Of a stretch of 34,121 bases of DNA, positions 7,678-15,811 are shown in pieces (positions within the stretch are counted from its first letter, which is position 1; every line of letters begins with the position of its first letter). A program made the translations under genes and the position numbers. Source of the stretch: Aestuariivita boseongensis (GTDB lineage: Bacteria > Pseudomonadota > Alphaproteobacteria > Rhodobacterales > Rhodobacteraceae); the NCBI RefSeq assembly GCF_001262635.1, contig NZ_JXYH01000045.1, positions 1 through 34,121 of the forward strand. Direction: 5' to 3'. Below the pieces are notes generated by a model, which ran no database searches, had not been told where the DNA came from, and worked only from the letters and a program-made list of their open reading frames with translations.

Positions 7678-8097
7678 TCACGTTCCTCCCGGCATTGGGG
7701 CGGCGTTTACTTCGATTGTGTTGAGGTCGGGGTCTAACAGATAGAGTTGCGGGAAGCCGGCAAGGCCTTCACGAAGCATTAAAACTCTTTTTCTGTCACC
7801 TTCCGGCAGATCCTCTCGAAAACCAGCCGCCTCCAAGCGTTCGACCATTCCCTCAAAGTCGTCTGTACAAAATGCGAAGTGCACGTCGGCGATGTTGGGA
7901 GACGGAGACCTTCGATAGGTTCCTGCTTCATTCAGCACGAGATGGATTTGCCGATCGCCACATCCTAACCACACTCCTGGTATCGGAAATGGCGGGCGAG
8001 GCAGGCGCTCCAGTTTGAAAAGCTCTTCGTAGAAAGAAGCCGACACCTCAACATCTCTCACGGGATACGAAATGTGATGGAGTAGCATTTCTGGCAT
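7678..8097 (-). CDS. VOC-family (glyoxalase/dioxygenase fold) protein
   Basis: The protein has 139 residues from the ATG at 8097; a purine-rich GGGGAAAGAG precedes it. It is one VOC module of two beta-alpha-beta-beta-beta repeats. Candidate metal ligands are all present: His in MLLHHISYPV, His in RQIHLVLN, His in DVHFAF and Glu in LNTIEVN. The substrate cannot be named, since glyoxalase I, ring-cleavage dioxygenase and fosfomycin-resistance-like proteins share the fold. The gene and its 3' flank are clearly less GC-rich than the neighbouring genes, which suggests recent acquisition. It is transcribed alone. Confidence 0.83.
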   Translation of the reverse strand: MPEMLLHHISYPVRDVEVSASFYEELFKLERLPRPPFPIPGVWLGCGDRQIHLVLNEAGTYRRSPSPNIADVHFAFCTDDFEGMVERLEAAGFREDLPEGDRKRVLMLREGLAGFPQLYLLDPDLNTIEVNAAPMPGGT

Positions 8098-8469
8098 GGC
8101 ATCTCTTTCCCCAAGATCTTCGACGTGGACCATACCACATGCTGTTCCGAAAGACTGCTTCGTCCCGCAAACCGTCGCTCCTTCCCCTTCCCGGCACGGG
8201 ATCAAGGCGACGCCGCCGTGCCGGCGCTGGCACGGCTTTCACATGCGGTGGGGCAGAAATAGCAAAAGCGTTCGCCCGGGCCGCCCGCAAAACGGGCCGC
8301 AACGCATCTCTGCTCCCCACCGTACGCCGTCTTAACCCTGCGCCGGCCTGCTCGCCCGGTGCACAGACCGGTGCACGGGCTGTGCACGCGGATCGTACGA
8401 CGCCCCCCCCATAAGAACAGGGGCGTTCACCAGATTTTCCGGAGTGTTAACAGAAAAGCGTCCGGAGGT
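8098..8469. other. Gene-free stretch between the VOC and HIT genes, with GTGCAC repeats
   Basis: About 370 nt without a credible coding frame on either strand. It should hold the VOC promoter. It contains three GTGCAC palindromes (8359-8364, 8371-8376, 8382-8387) at steps of 12 and 11 nt, and a weak inverted repeat ACGCCCC / GGGGCGT (8400-8426) that lacks a T run. Confidence 0.5.
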
Positions 8470-8889
8470 TCACGCCAGCGCCGCGCGGATCTTTTCGGCA
8501 TGGGCTGCCAGCACGTCCATATCCGCCATCTTCCCCGGTGGGCGCAGGCTCACCCCCGCATGGCGGGGCAGCACATGGAAATGCAGGTGATACACCTCCT
8601 GCCCGCCTGCGTCCTCGTTGAACTGCTGGATCGTAACCCCTTGAGCATCAAAGGCTTTCATCACCGCATGGCTCATCACCTGCACTGTCCGGATCACCGC
8701 CGACAGCTGCTCGGGGCTGGCGTCCAGCAGGTTGCGGCAGGGCGTTTTGGGGATCACCAGGCAATGCCCGTCGGCACGTGGCATGATGTCCATGAAGACA
8801 TAGGTGTCGTCGTCCTCATACAGTTTGAACGACGGAATCTCTCCCCGCAGAATCTTGGCGAAAATGTTCTGATCGTCATACGCGCTCAT
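8470..8889 (-). CDS. HIT-family protein (histidine triad nucleotide-binding)
   Basis: The protein has 139 residues from the ATG at 8889. The N-terminal segment NIFAKILRGEIPSFKLYED is typical of HIT proteins. GHCLVIPKTPCRNLLD and the catalytic triad HLHFH at residues 101-105 followed by VLP complete the family. HIT hydrolases act on nucleoside phosphoramidates, AMP-lysine or dinucleoside polyphosphates in the cytoplasm; the real substrate is unknown. Length is normal and an open frame upstream of the chosen start does not resemble the family. It diverges from ctaD, with about 257 nt between the starts. Confidence 0.93.
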   Translation of the reverse strand: MSAYDDQNIFAKILRGEIPSFKLYEDDDTYVFMDIMPRADGHCLVIPKTPCRNLLDASPEQLSAVIRTVQVMSHAVMKAFDAQGVTIQQFNEDAGGQEVYHLHFHVLPRHAGVSLRPPGKMADMDVLAAHAEKIRAALA

Positions 8890-9027
8890 GTGCACACCCC
8901 GGCTGCCCTGTTCATCACTTCCTACGTTTGTGCGCCCCCGTTTCGCCCGCGTCAACCACTTGAAGTCCCTGAAAAATATGGCGCGGCGCTGGGTCCGTGC
9001 ACAAAGCCGGGGGTGCGGCCATTTATC

Positions 9028-9041
9028 TTGATGCAGATCAA
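9028..9041. promoter_or_regulatory. FNR/FnrL-type box upstream of ctaD
   Basis: TTGATGCAGATCAA is a perfect match to the established consensus TTGAT-N4-ATCAA bound by FNR-family regulators. Its centre lies about 112 nt before the ctaD start and about 145 nt before the HIT start. Oxygen-dependent control of the aa3 oxidase is a natural inference. Confidence 0.75.
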
Positions 9042-9050
9042 CATCCGCCA

Positions 9051-9079
9051 TTGAAGGCAGCGGCGCGACATTCTAAAAC
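9051..9079 (+). promoter_or_regulatory. Possible sigma-70 promoter of ctaD
   Basis: TTGAAG (9051-9056) is followed after 17 nt by TAAAAC (9074-9079). The FNR-type box would then be centred about 50 nt before the start of transcription, which is compatible with activation rather than simple blocking. Only a pattern match. Confidence 0.35.
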
Positions 9080-9146
9080 TCCCGCCAAATGCCCGCGCGC
9101 GAGGGAACAGGTGCGGGCGTCTCAATTCAAGCAGGAGGCTAACCTG

Positions 9147-10817
9147 ATGGCAGACGCAGCCATTCACGGCCATGAGCATGAAGACAACCGGGGCTTTTTC
9201 ACCCGGTGGTTCATGTCGACCAACCACAAAGACATCGGGATCTTGTACCTGATTACTTCGGCGCTGGTCGGCTTCATCGCTGTGGCATTCACCGTTTACA
9301 TGCGGCTCGAACTGATGGAGCCGGGTGTCCAGTACATGTGTCTGGAAGGCGCGCGCTTCATCGCGTCCTCGGCCGAATGTACGCCCAACGGGCACCTCTG
9401 GAACGTGCTGATCACCGGCCACGGCATCCTGATGATGTTCTTCGTGGTGATCCCGGCGCTGTTCGGCGGCTTCGGCAACTATTTCATGCCGCTGCAGATC
9501 GGTGCACCGGACATGGCGTTTCCGCGTCTGAACAACCTCAGCTACTGGCTGTATGTGGCAGGCACGTCGCTGGCGGTGGCCTCGATCCTCAGCCCCGGCG
9601 GCAATGACCAGCTGGGTTCGGGCGTGGGCTGGGTTCTCTACCCGCCGCTGTCCACGACCGAGGCAGGCTATTCCATGGACCTGGCGATCTTTGCTGTGCA
9701 CGTTTCGGGCGCTTCGTCGATCCTGGGTGCGATTAACATGATCACCACCTTCCTGAACATGCGCGCACCGGGCATGACCCTGTTCAAAGTGCCTCTGTTC
9801 TCGTGGTCGATCTTTGTCACCAGCTGGCTGATCCTACTGGCCCTGCCGGTTCTGGCGGGCGCGATCACCATGCTGCTGATGGACCGCAACTTTGGTTTCA
9901 CCTTCTTTGATCCTGCAGGCGGTGGTGACCCGGTTCTTTACCAGCACATCCTGTGGTTCTTCGGCCACCCGGAAGTGTATATCATCATCCTGCCGGGCTT
10001 CGGCATCATCTCTCACGTGATCGCGACCTTCTCGCGCAAACCGGTCTTCGGCTATCTGCCGATGGTCTGGGCGATCATCGCGATCGGTGTTCTGGGCTTC
10101 GTCGTCTGGGCGCACCACATGTACACCGTGGGCATGTCGCTGAACCAGCAAGCCTATTTCATGCTGGCCACCATGGTCATCGCGGTGCCCACAGGCGTGA
10201 AGGTGTTCAGCTGGATCGCCACGATGTGGGGCGGCTCGATCGAATTCAAGACGCCGATGCTCTGGGCCTTTGGCTTCCTTTTCCTCTTCACCGTAGGCGG
10301 TGTGACCGGTGTGGTCCTGTCGCAGGCGGCTGTGGACCGGTACTACCACGACACTTACTACGTGGTGGCGCACTTCCACTATGTGATGAGCTTGGGTGCC
10401 GTCTTCGCCATCTTCGCGGGTATCTACTTCTACCTGCCCAAGATGTCGGGCCGCATGTATCCGGAATGGGCAGGCAAACTGCACTTCTGGGCCATGTTCA
10501 TCGGGTCGAACCTGACCTTCTTCCCGCAGCACTTCCTGGGCCGTCAGGGCATGCCGCGCCGCTATATCGACTATCCTGAGGCTTATGCCCTCTGGAACTA
10601 CTGGTCGTCGATCGGCGCCTTCCTGGCCTTCGCATCGTTCCTCTTCTTCTTTGCGGTGATGTTCTACACCCTGACACGCGGCGCCCGCGTGACCGAGAAC
10701 AACCCGTGGAACGAATATGCGGACACCTTGGAATGGACCCTGCCCAGCCCGCCGCCCGAACACACGTTCGAGCAGCTGCCCAAGCAGGAAGACTGGGACA
10801 AACGGCACGCGCATTAA
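9147..10817 (+). CDS. ctaD: aa3-type cytochrome c oxidase subunit I
   Basis: The protein has 556 residues and 12 expected membrane helices in the inner membrane. It is the catalytic heme a/a3-CuB subunit that reduces oxygen to water and pumps protons. CuB and cross-link residues are seen in [20 protein letters not shown], heme ligands in [14 protein letters not shown], the D-channel segment in [17 protein letters not shown] and NNLSYW, the helix VI Glu in GHPEVY, and the K-channel Lys in [10 protein letters not shown]. This fits an A1-type oxidase. The ATG at 9147 has AGGAGG 8 nt upstream; the open frame extends further but is not coding-like. ctaC, ctaE and ctaB are not adjacent, which is common in this group. 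An FNR-type box lies upstream and a strong terminator follows. Confidence 0.97.
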   Translation: MADAAIHGHEHEDNRGFFTRWFMSTNHKDIGILYLITSALVGFIAVAFTVYMRLELMEPGVQYMCLEGARFIASSAECTPNGHLWNVLITGHGILMMFFVVIPALFGGFGNYFMPLQIGAPDMAFPRLNNLSYWLYVAGTSLAVASILSPGGNDQLGSGVGWVLYPPLSTTEAGYSMDLAIFAVHVSGASSILGAINMITTFLNMRAPGMTLFKVPLFSWSIFVTSWLILLALPVLAGAITMLLMDRNFGFTFFDPAGGGDPVLYQHILWFFGHPEVYIIILPGFGIISHVIATFSRKPVFGYLPMVWAIIAIGVLGFVVWAHHMYTVGMSLNQQAYFMLATMVIAVPTGVKVFSWIATMWGGSIEFKTPMLWAFGFLFLFTVGGVTGVVLSQAAVDRYYHDTYYVVAHFHYVMSLGAVFAIFAGIYFYLPKMSGRMYPEWAGKLHFWAMFIGSNLTFFPQHFLGRQGMPRRYIDYPEAYALWNYWSSIGAFLAFASFLFFFAVMFYTLTRGARVTENNPWNEYADTLEWTLPSPPPEHTFEQLPKQEDWDKRHAH

Positions 10818-10842
10818 GCACTGTGACCTCGAAACACCCGAG

Positions 10843-10870
10843 AGCCCCGGCCAAAGCGCCGGGGCTTTTT
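10843..10870 (+). terminator. Rho-independent terminator of ctaD
   Basis: Stem AGCCCCGG / CCGGGGCT (10843-10850 and 10859-10866) with an 8-nt loop, followed by a T run, 25 nt after the ctaD stop. Confidence 0.92.
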
Positions 10871-10923
10871 CGTTGCGCCGCCTCGTGCCATGCTTTGCGC
10901 AGCACTCAGGTCGGGAGCATCGC

Positions 10924-12153
10924 ATGAGCCAATCCCTGATCCGCTCCTGGATAGACGAGGCGCTGGAGCGCGCCTCAACCATGAACCGGGCCGATGCCCG
11001 GCTTTACCTCATCTGCAGCGCCGGACTGCCCCTTGGGGCTCTCGTGCATGGGATCTGGGCCGTGATCTTCTGGTATCTCGACGCGCATGTGGTCGCGCTC
11101 TGGGATGTGGGATCAACGATCCTGTTTCTCAGCTGCTGGTGGCTGATCCTGAAAGGGCACATTCTGATCCCCGGCGTGATCCTTCCCATCCTGGTCGAGA
11201 TCCCGCTGCGCGCGGCATTGGCAACCTATTACATAGGGTACGAGGCCGGATTCTGGGTGTTCATTTTCGTCTCAGTCGTCTCGTCCATGGTGATGGCATT
11301 CCTGCCCGTGCCCGCCCGCATCGCTGTGGGCTTTGGCTTTGCGGCCTTCGCCTTCGTCACGATCTGGATGACCTATGGGGTACCGCCGCCAATCCCGCTG
11401 GATCAGACCTGGACGCTGATTTTCCTATTTACCAACCTGCTTAGCGTTGCGGCGGTTCTGATGGTGATCCTTGTGATCTTCGACCGCGCTGTCTTTCGCG
11501 CGGAAACCGCGTTGTCACGCGAGTTTGACCGCGCCGAGAGGCTTTTGAAAAACATCCTGCCTGACGCCATCGCCCTGCGCCTGAAAGACGGCGAACACCT
11601 GATCGCCGATGATCACCCCGATGTGTCGGTCATCTTCGCCGATATCGTGAACTTCACCGAAGCCAGCGCGAAGCTGCGCCCGGCCGAACTGGTCGAAACG
11701 CTGAACCTTGTCTTCACCGCCTTCGACAAGCTGGCGGCCAGACATGGCGCGGAAAAGATCAAGACGATCGGTGATGCCTATATGGCCGTGGTCGGTGTGC
11801 CGGACGCAAAGGAGAACCATGCCGCCGTCGCGGTTGAACTGGCGCTCGACATGCTCAGCGCCGCCCGCACGATCAGCGCGCAAACCCATTTCCCCATCGA
11901 CCTACGGATCGGGGTCAATTCCGGCCCGGTCGTCGCCGGCGTGATCGGAGAAAGCAAATTTGCCTATGACCTCTGGGGCGACGCGGTCAATGTCGCCGCA
12001 CGCATGGAAAGCCACGGCACGCCGGGCCAGTTGCTGATCACCCAGGCAACCAGGGATCTTTTACCCGAGGGTGTGCAGGTCCACCCGGCAGGCACCCGCG
12101 ACGTCAAAGGGAAAGGAGAGATGCCCGTCTTTTCCCTGAACCCGGCAGGGTAG
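10924..12153 (+). CDS. Membrane-bound class III adenylate cyclase
   Basis: The protein has 409 residues from the ATG at 10924, preceded by GGGAG. About six membrane helices occupy residues 25-187. A short linker follows, then a class III cyclase domain from about 230 to 400. Metal-binding Asp240 (VIFADIVNFT) and Asp284 (IGDAYMAVVG) are present. Adenine-selecting Lys278 (EKIKTIG) and Asp349 (AYDLWGD) are present, as are the transition-state residues Asn356 and Arg360 (AVNVAARMES). This pattern predicts ATP, not GTP, as substrate and an active enzyme making cAMP. The six-helix membrane part probably senses an unknown signal. The 3' end overlaps the convergent Hint-domain gene by 50 nt if that gene is read through its frameshift. 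Confidence 0.93.
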   Translation: MSQSLIRSWIDEALERASTMNRADARLYLICSAGLPLGALVHGIWAVIFWYLDAHVVALWDVGSTILFLSCWWLILKGHILIPGVILPILVEIPLRAALATYYIGYEAGFWVFIFVSVVSSMVMAFLPVPARIAVGFGFAAFAFVTIWMTYGVPPPIPLDQTWTLIFLFTNLLSVAAVLMVILVIFDRAVFRAETALSREFDRAERLLKNILPDAIALRLKDGEHLIADDHPDVSVIFADIVNFTEASAKLRPAELVETLNLVFTAFDKLAARHGAEKIKTIGDAYMAVVGVPDAKENHAAVAVELALDMLSAARTISAQTHFPIDLRIGVNSGPVVAGVIGESKFAYDLWGDAVNVAARMESHGTPGQLLITQATRDLLPEGVQVHPAGTRDVKGKGEMPVFSLNPAG

Positions 12154-13152
12154 CCGATACACAATTCGCGCTGTTCGCAGGCAGCCCAAGCAAAGCCCGC
12201 GCCTCCCTGAAGGTCAGGACCGGTCGGGCGGTCACCTTGTGACGGATGGTGCTTTCCTCGCCATCGGGCAGCAGGCAGGCATCGGGGTCCAGATGCGGTA
12301 CAGCCACAGGGCCCATGAACAGGCTTTCGCAGGGCACCTCCTCGGCGAAAAGGAGTGATGTTCCGCCAAAAGCAGATGGGCATAGGTGACCGTCTGGCAG
12401 GGCTCCAGCGTCACGCCGGGCAAGCCCACCATCGCCTTGGCCGGCACGAACACTTCGGCCTCCCCGAACATCAGTTCGGCCCGGGGAGACGTGACCAGCA
12501 TCCTGTGGTGCTGCGACACGCGCAGATCCGCGCGGTTCCCGATGCTTCCGGCGGCAAAACGGACCGGCGCAGCCGCCCCCCGCCCGGCCAGCCGCCGCGT
12601 GCCGATCCAACGCAACGGCTGCGCCCCGCAATCCAGTGTCATCACCCTATGCCCGGCCCTTAGCGACCCGATAGGCACATCGCCATAGGGGGTTGCAATC
12701 CGTGTCTCCGCCGCGAAGCAGACATAGGTGTGGGTGTACTCGGGCTGCGTGTCATAAGTGTAATAGCCCGGTTCCTGATCGGGGGTGTAGTTGTCCCAAT
12801 ACCACCCTTCCAGATCAAAACCCGGCGTCCAGATAATCTGAGCGGTCGACCCGGTATCATCCACCCCTTCGAAGACGATGATGCCTCCACCTGACCCGTC
12901 CGGAGCCAGATCGCTCCGGATGACCACAGCATCCTGAATGCTGCCACCGCCGCCGCTGCCGCCCCAACTGACGGAATAGGTATCCCCGATCTCGAACAGG
13001 CGAAAATCGGTGTCGCCCTCCTGCACCTCGATCACCAGGTCCATGGAACTGTTGGGGGGATAATCGAAGATGGACGACGTGCCATAGGCGTTCACGTTGC
13101 TGCCCGTGGCAGCCGCGAATTCATTGTCCAAAGCGTAAAACAGAACCGTCAT
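12104..13152 (-). pseudogene. Hint-domain protein gene with a frameshift
   Basis: The first ~267 codons from the ATG at 13152 read as a protein with a Gly/Asp-rich N-terminal half and a Hint domain that starts at Cys145 (YVCFAAETRIATPYGDVPIGSL) and includes RWIGTRRLAGRG and the His motif VSQHHRML (about 212-219). After AEHHS the frame becomes unlike the family and stops at 12232. The family C-terminus (LLFAEEVPCESLFMGP, FREARALLGLP) continues in another frame down to a stop at 12104. One base appears to be missing around the CC/TTTT run at 12348-12356. The intact paralogue at 21526 reads HHIIFAEGCPAES at this point. It may be a pseudogene or an assembly error. Hint domains perform self-cleavage in inteins and Hedgehog proteins; the activity here is unknown. 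There is no signal peptide. Confidence 0.8.
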
Positions 13153-13156
13153 GGCC

Positions 13157-13168
13157 GTGCATATGCAC
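13157..13168. promoter_or_regulatory. 12-bp palindrome upstream of the frameshifted Hint gene
   Basis: GTGCATATGCAC is a perfect palindrome 4 nt before the Hint start codon, in the ~155-nt space between the Hint gene and the divergent DUF2244 gene. It could be an operator or chance; no regulator is assigned. Confidence 0.3.
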
Positions 13169-13308
13169 AGATCATGTTTTCGAAATGCCTACGCCGCAGA
13201 CCAAAATGCAGCGGATTTTCGCAAAGCTTTACGGGTCTGGTCCGGCCGGCCGAAATCTCCTCGACAGCGCGCGTTCAGATGCTAAAACCTGCACAGGACG
13301 TGTATCAA

Positions 13309-13797
13309 ATGCCGTATAACTGGACCGCATCCCAAACCCGACCTGACGCGCAGGAACTGCACCTTTGGCCGCATCAATCGCTGCAGCCAAAGGGGTTTGC
13401 CAGGTTCATCCTGATCACTTTCGCCCTGTCTCTGATGCCGCTGTTTGCGGTGATGGGATCGGCCGTACTCTGGGGGCTTCTGCCCTTCATGCTGGCCGCG
13501 CTGGCGGGGATCTGGTTTGCCTTGACCCGCTCGCGCCGCGATGCGCAGATCCTTGAGGTCCTGACCCTGTCGGATGACCGCGCACATCTGCTGCGCCGCA
13601 ATCCGCGTGGCGATGTGCAGGAATGGGATTGCAACCGGTACTGGGCCAAGCCCGCCCTGCATGAAAAAGACGGCCCCGTGCCCTATTACGTCACCCTCTC
13701 GGGCAATGGGCGCGAGGTCGAGATCGGCGCATTCCTGTCCGAAGAGGAGCGCGTCGCGCTCTATGACGAGCTGACCCGCGCTTTGCGGCACCGCTGA
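13309..13797 (+). CDS. DUF2244 family membrane protein
   Basis: The protein has 162 residues from the ATG at 13309 (MPYNW), with AGGAC about 10 nt upstream; an in-frame ATG at 13279 is possible. The N-terminal LHLWPHQSLQPKGFARFIL precedes two close membrane helices at about residues 33-80. The C-terminal half (RRDAQILEVLTLSDDRAHLLRR, VPYYVTLSGNGREVEIGAFLSEEER) matches my memory of DUF2244. Such genes often lie near cytochrome oxidase genes in alphaproteobacteria. The function is not established. Confidence 0.82.
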   Translation: MPYNWTASQTRPDAQELHLWPHQSLQPKGFARFILITFALSLMPLFAVMGSAVLWGLLPFMLAALAGIWFALTRSRRDAQILEVLTLSDDRAHLLRRNPRGDVQEWDCNRYWAKPALHEKDGPVPYYVTLSGNGREVEIGAFLSEEERVALYDELTRALRHR

Positions 13798-13831
13798 CGA
13801 CAATCGCCAAGCAGATCCGCCGCGGCACCCT

Positions 13832-13886
13832 GTCCCGGCCCTGCTCCGGGACCCCAGCAGTGACCCAAGGCCCCGGTTCAGGGGCC
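13832..13886. other. Two stem-loops between convergent DUF2244 and YqeY genes
   Basis: Stem 1 is GTCCCGG / CCGGGAC (13832-13838, 13846-13852). Stem 2 is GGCCCC / GGGGCC (13869-13874, 13881-13886). Neither is followed by a T run. They may end or stabilise both transcripts. Confidence 0.4.
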
Positions 13887-13921
13887 GCGGCATCGCAATC
13901 AGTCAGTCAGCCCCGGCGGCC

Positions 13922-14386
13922 TTAGCCCGCGCAGAGCCTGTCCTTGACCATCGGGCCCACCTGTCCGAAATCCATCTGCCCGGTATATTTGGACTTCAGC
14001 GCGCCCATCACCTTGCCCATGTCGCGGATCGAATCTGCACCGCTTTCGGAAATGGCCTCATCCACCGCAGCGGCGACTTCTTCGTCGCTCAGCTGCCGGG
14101 GCAGGAATTCTTCGATGATCTCGATCTCCCCGCGTTCCCGTTCGGCCAGATCCAGCCGCCCGCCCTCTTCATAGGCGCGCGCGCTTTCCTGCCGCTGTTT
14201 GGTCATTTTCCCAAGGATCGCAAGGACTTCGGCGTCGCTGACGCCCCCTTCTTCGCCGCTGCCGCGGGCTTCGATATCCTTGTCTTTGATGGCTGCGTTG
14301 ATCAGGCGCAGCGTCGACAGGCGGTCTGTCGCCTTGTCCTTCATCGCCTGTTTCAGGGCCGCATTCACGCGTCCGCGCATATCCAT
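13922..14386 (-). CDS. GatB/YqeY domain-containing protein
   Basis: The protein has 154 residues and consists of one YqeY domain, which resembles the tail domain of GatB that contacts tRNA in the amidotransferase complex. Typical segments are ALKQAMKDKATDRLSTLRLINAA split into its two helices, MTKQRQESARAYEEGGR, EIEIIEEFLPRQLS and DMGKVMGALKSKYTGQMD. The precise role of stand-alone YqeY is not known. The start at 14386 is taken; a second ATG two codons later is equally possible. It diverges from carA and has a good promoter at 14421-14449. In many alphaproteobacteria this gene is next to carA, as here. Confidence 0.92.
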   Translation of the reverse strand: MDMRGRVNAALKQAMKDKATDRLSTLRLINAAIKDKDIEARGSGEEGGVSDAEVLAILGKMTKQRQESARAYEEGGRLDLAERERGEIEIIEEFLPRQLSDEEVAAAVDEAISESGADSIRDMGKVMGALKSKYTGQMDFGQVGPMVKDRLCAG

Positions 14387-14420
14387 ATGTGTCTATCCAT
14401 CGCTATGGTCGGAAATTGCG

Positions 14421-14449
14421 ACAATAGCGAATGAAAAAGCACAGTTCAA
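14421..14449 (-). promoter_or_regulatory. Sigma-70-type promoter of the yqeY gene
   Basis: On the minus strand TTGAAC (14444-14449), a 17-nt spacer, then TATTGT (14421-14426). It lies about 35 nt before the start codon, in the correct orientation. Confidence 0.6.
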
Positions 14450-14508
14450 CCAAGGGTGACACATGCTAACCCTCTGTTTTTGCTTAACCTCCCAATATTT
14501 CAGCACAC

Positions 14509-14538
14509 TTGACCTCTGCCCGCTGACCGCCCTATACC
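14509..14538 (+). promoter_or_regulatory. Sigma-70-type promoter of carA
   Basis: TTGACC (14509-14514), an 18-nt spacer, then TATACC (14533-14538), 33 nt before the carA start. No PyrR-like or attenuator structure was seen in the short leader. Confidence 0.6.
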
Positions 14539-14571
14539 TGCGCAGATTTGCGACCGAGAAAGAGTGCTGCC

Positions 14572-15729
14572 ATGGCTTCCACCGCCCCCACCACCCCCAC
14601 CGCATGCCTGGCTCTTGCAGATGGCACGATCTTCTACGGGCGCGGCTTCGGGGCGACCGGCCAGACGGTGGCCGAGCTCTGTTTCAACACCGCCATGACC
14701 GGTTATCAAGAGATCATGACCGATCCCTCCTATGCCGGGCAGATCGTGACCTTCACCTTCCCGCATATCGGCAATACCGGCGTGAACCCCGAGGATGACG
14801 AAACCGCCGATCCTGTGGCCGCGGGCATGGTGGTGAAATGGGATCCGACCGAACCTTCGAACTGGCGCGCCGCGGAAGAGCTGAAAACCTGGCTGGAACG
14901 GCGCGGCCGCATCGCCATCGGCGGCATCGACACCCGCCGCCTGACCCGCGCGATCCGCCAGCAGGGCGCACCCCATGTGGCGCTGGCCCATGATCCCGAA
15001 GGCAAGTTCGACATCGCCGCCCTTGTGGCCGCCGCGCGCGGCTTTGCAGGCCTCGAAGGCATGGATCTGGCCAAGGAAGTCACCTGCGCCCAATCCTATC
15101 GCTGGGACGAAATGCGCTGGGCCTGGCCCGAAGGCTATACCCGCCAGAAAGACCCCAAGTTCAAGGTGGTTGCCGTCGATTACGGCGCAAAACGCAACAT
15201 CCTGCGCTGCCTGGCCAGCGCGGGCTGCGATGTCACCGTCCTGCCCGCCACCGCCACCGCAGACGAGGTCATGGCCCATGACCCCGATGGTCTGTTCCTG
15301 TCGAACGGCCCCGGCGATCCGGCGGCCACTGGTGAATATGCCGTGCCAATGATCCGCGATGTGCTCGACAAGACCGACTTGCCCGTCTTCGGCATCTGCC
15401 TGGGTCACCAGATGCTGGCGCTGGCGCTGGGGGCCAAGACCGTCAAAATGAACCACGGCCATCACGGTGCAAACCACCCCGTGAAGGACATAGAGACCGG
15501 CAAGGTCGAAATTACCTCGATGAACCACGGCTTTGCCGTGGATGCGCAGACCCTGCCCGACGGGGTGATCGAAACGCACCGGTCGCTTTTTGACGGCTCG
15601 AACTGCGGGATCCGCATGACCGATCGCCCGGTCTATTCGGTGCAATATCACCCCGAAGCCTCTCCCGGCCCGCAAGACAGCTTCTATCTGTTCGAGCGCT
15701 TCGCCGAGGCGATGGGAAAACGCGTCTGA
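14572..15729 (+). CDS. carA: Carbamoyl-phosphate synthase small (glutaminase) subunit
   Basis: The protein has 385 residues, the normal length. It hydrolyses glutamine and passes ammonia to CarB for carbamoyl phosphate, used in arginine and pyrimidine synthesis. Residues 1-150 form the small N-terminal domain ([19 protein letters not shown]). The class I glutamine amidotransferase domain follows with catalytic Cys276 in FGICLGHQ and His360/Glu362 in QYHPEASPG. The ATG at 14572 has an AGAAAGAG ribosome site; the open frame continues 24 nt upstream. carB is not next to it, as often in alphaproteobacteria. A sigma-70 promoter is visible upstream. Confidence 0.97.
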   Translation: MASTAPTTPTACLALADGTIFYGRGFGATGQTVAELCFNTAMTGYQEIMTDPSYAGQIVTFTFPHIGNTGVNPEDDETADPVAAGMVVKWDPTEPSNWRAAEELKTWLERRGRIAIGGIDTRRLTRAIRQQGAPHVALAHDPEGKFDIAALVAAARGFAGLEGMDLAKEVTCAQSYRWDEMRWAWPEGYTRQKDPKFKVVAVDYGAKRNILRCLASAGCDVTVLPATATADEVMAHDPDGLFLSNGPGDPAATGEYAVPMIRDVLDKTDLPVFGICLGHQMLALALGAKTVKMNHGHHGANHPVKDIETGKVEITSMNHGFAVDAQTLPDGVIETHRSLFDGSNCGIRMTDRPVYSVQYHPEASPGPQDSFYLFERFAEAMGKRV

Positions 15730-15752
15730 TCCCTGAACTTTTCGCACTGGGC

Positions 15753-15769
15753 TTTACGGTTCATTAACC
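15753..15769 (+). promoter_or_regulatory. CtrA-like box upstream of the glycosyltransferase remnant
   Basis: TTTACGGTTCATTAACC matches TTAA-N7-TTAAC, the established CtrA site, with one mismatch in the first half. It is 43 nt before the ATG at 15812. One near-match alone is weak evidence. Confidence 0.35.
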
Positions 15770-15811
15770 AAGCCTTGGCATGGCTGTCCCGGTAACCACC
15801 GAGGCAGTTTG

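Noticed and set aside
8400-8426. Terminator for the HIT gene
   Set aside because: The inverted repeat ACGCCCC/GGGGCGT has a long loop and no T run in the needed direction.
9834-10982. Open frame of 382 codons opposite ctaD
   Set aside because: Antisense shadow of a highly conserved oxidase gene; its composition (His, Arg, Asp, Glu) is not protein-like.
12341-12360. Programmed -1 ribosomal frameshift in the Hint gene
   Set aside because: No X-XXY-YYZ slippery heptamer is present and no clear downstream structure was seen; a lost base is simpler.
14500-15747. Open frame of 415 codons on the minus strand opposite carA
   Set aside because: It is a mirror of carA caused by GC-rich third positions; the product has no family resemblance and is rich in Gly, His and Arg.
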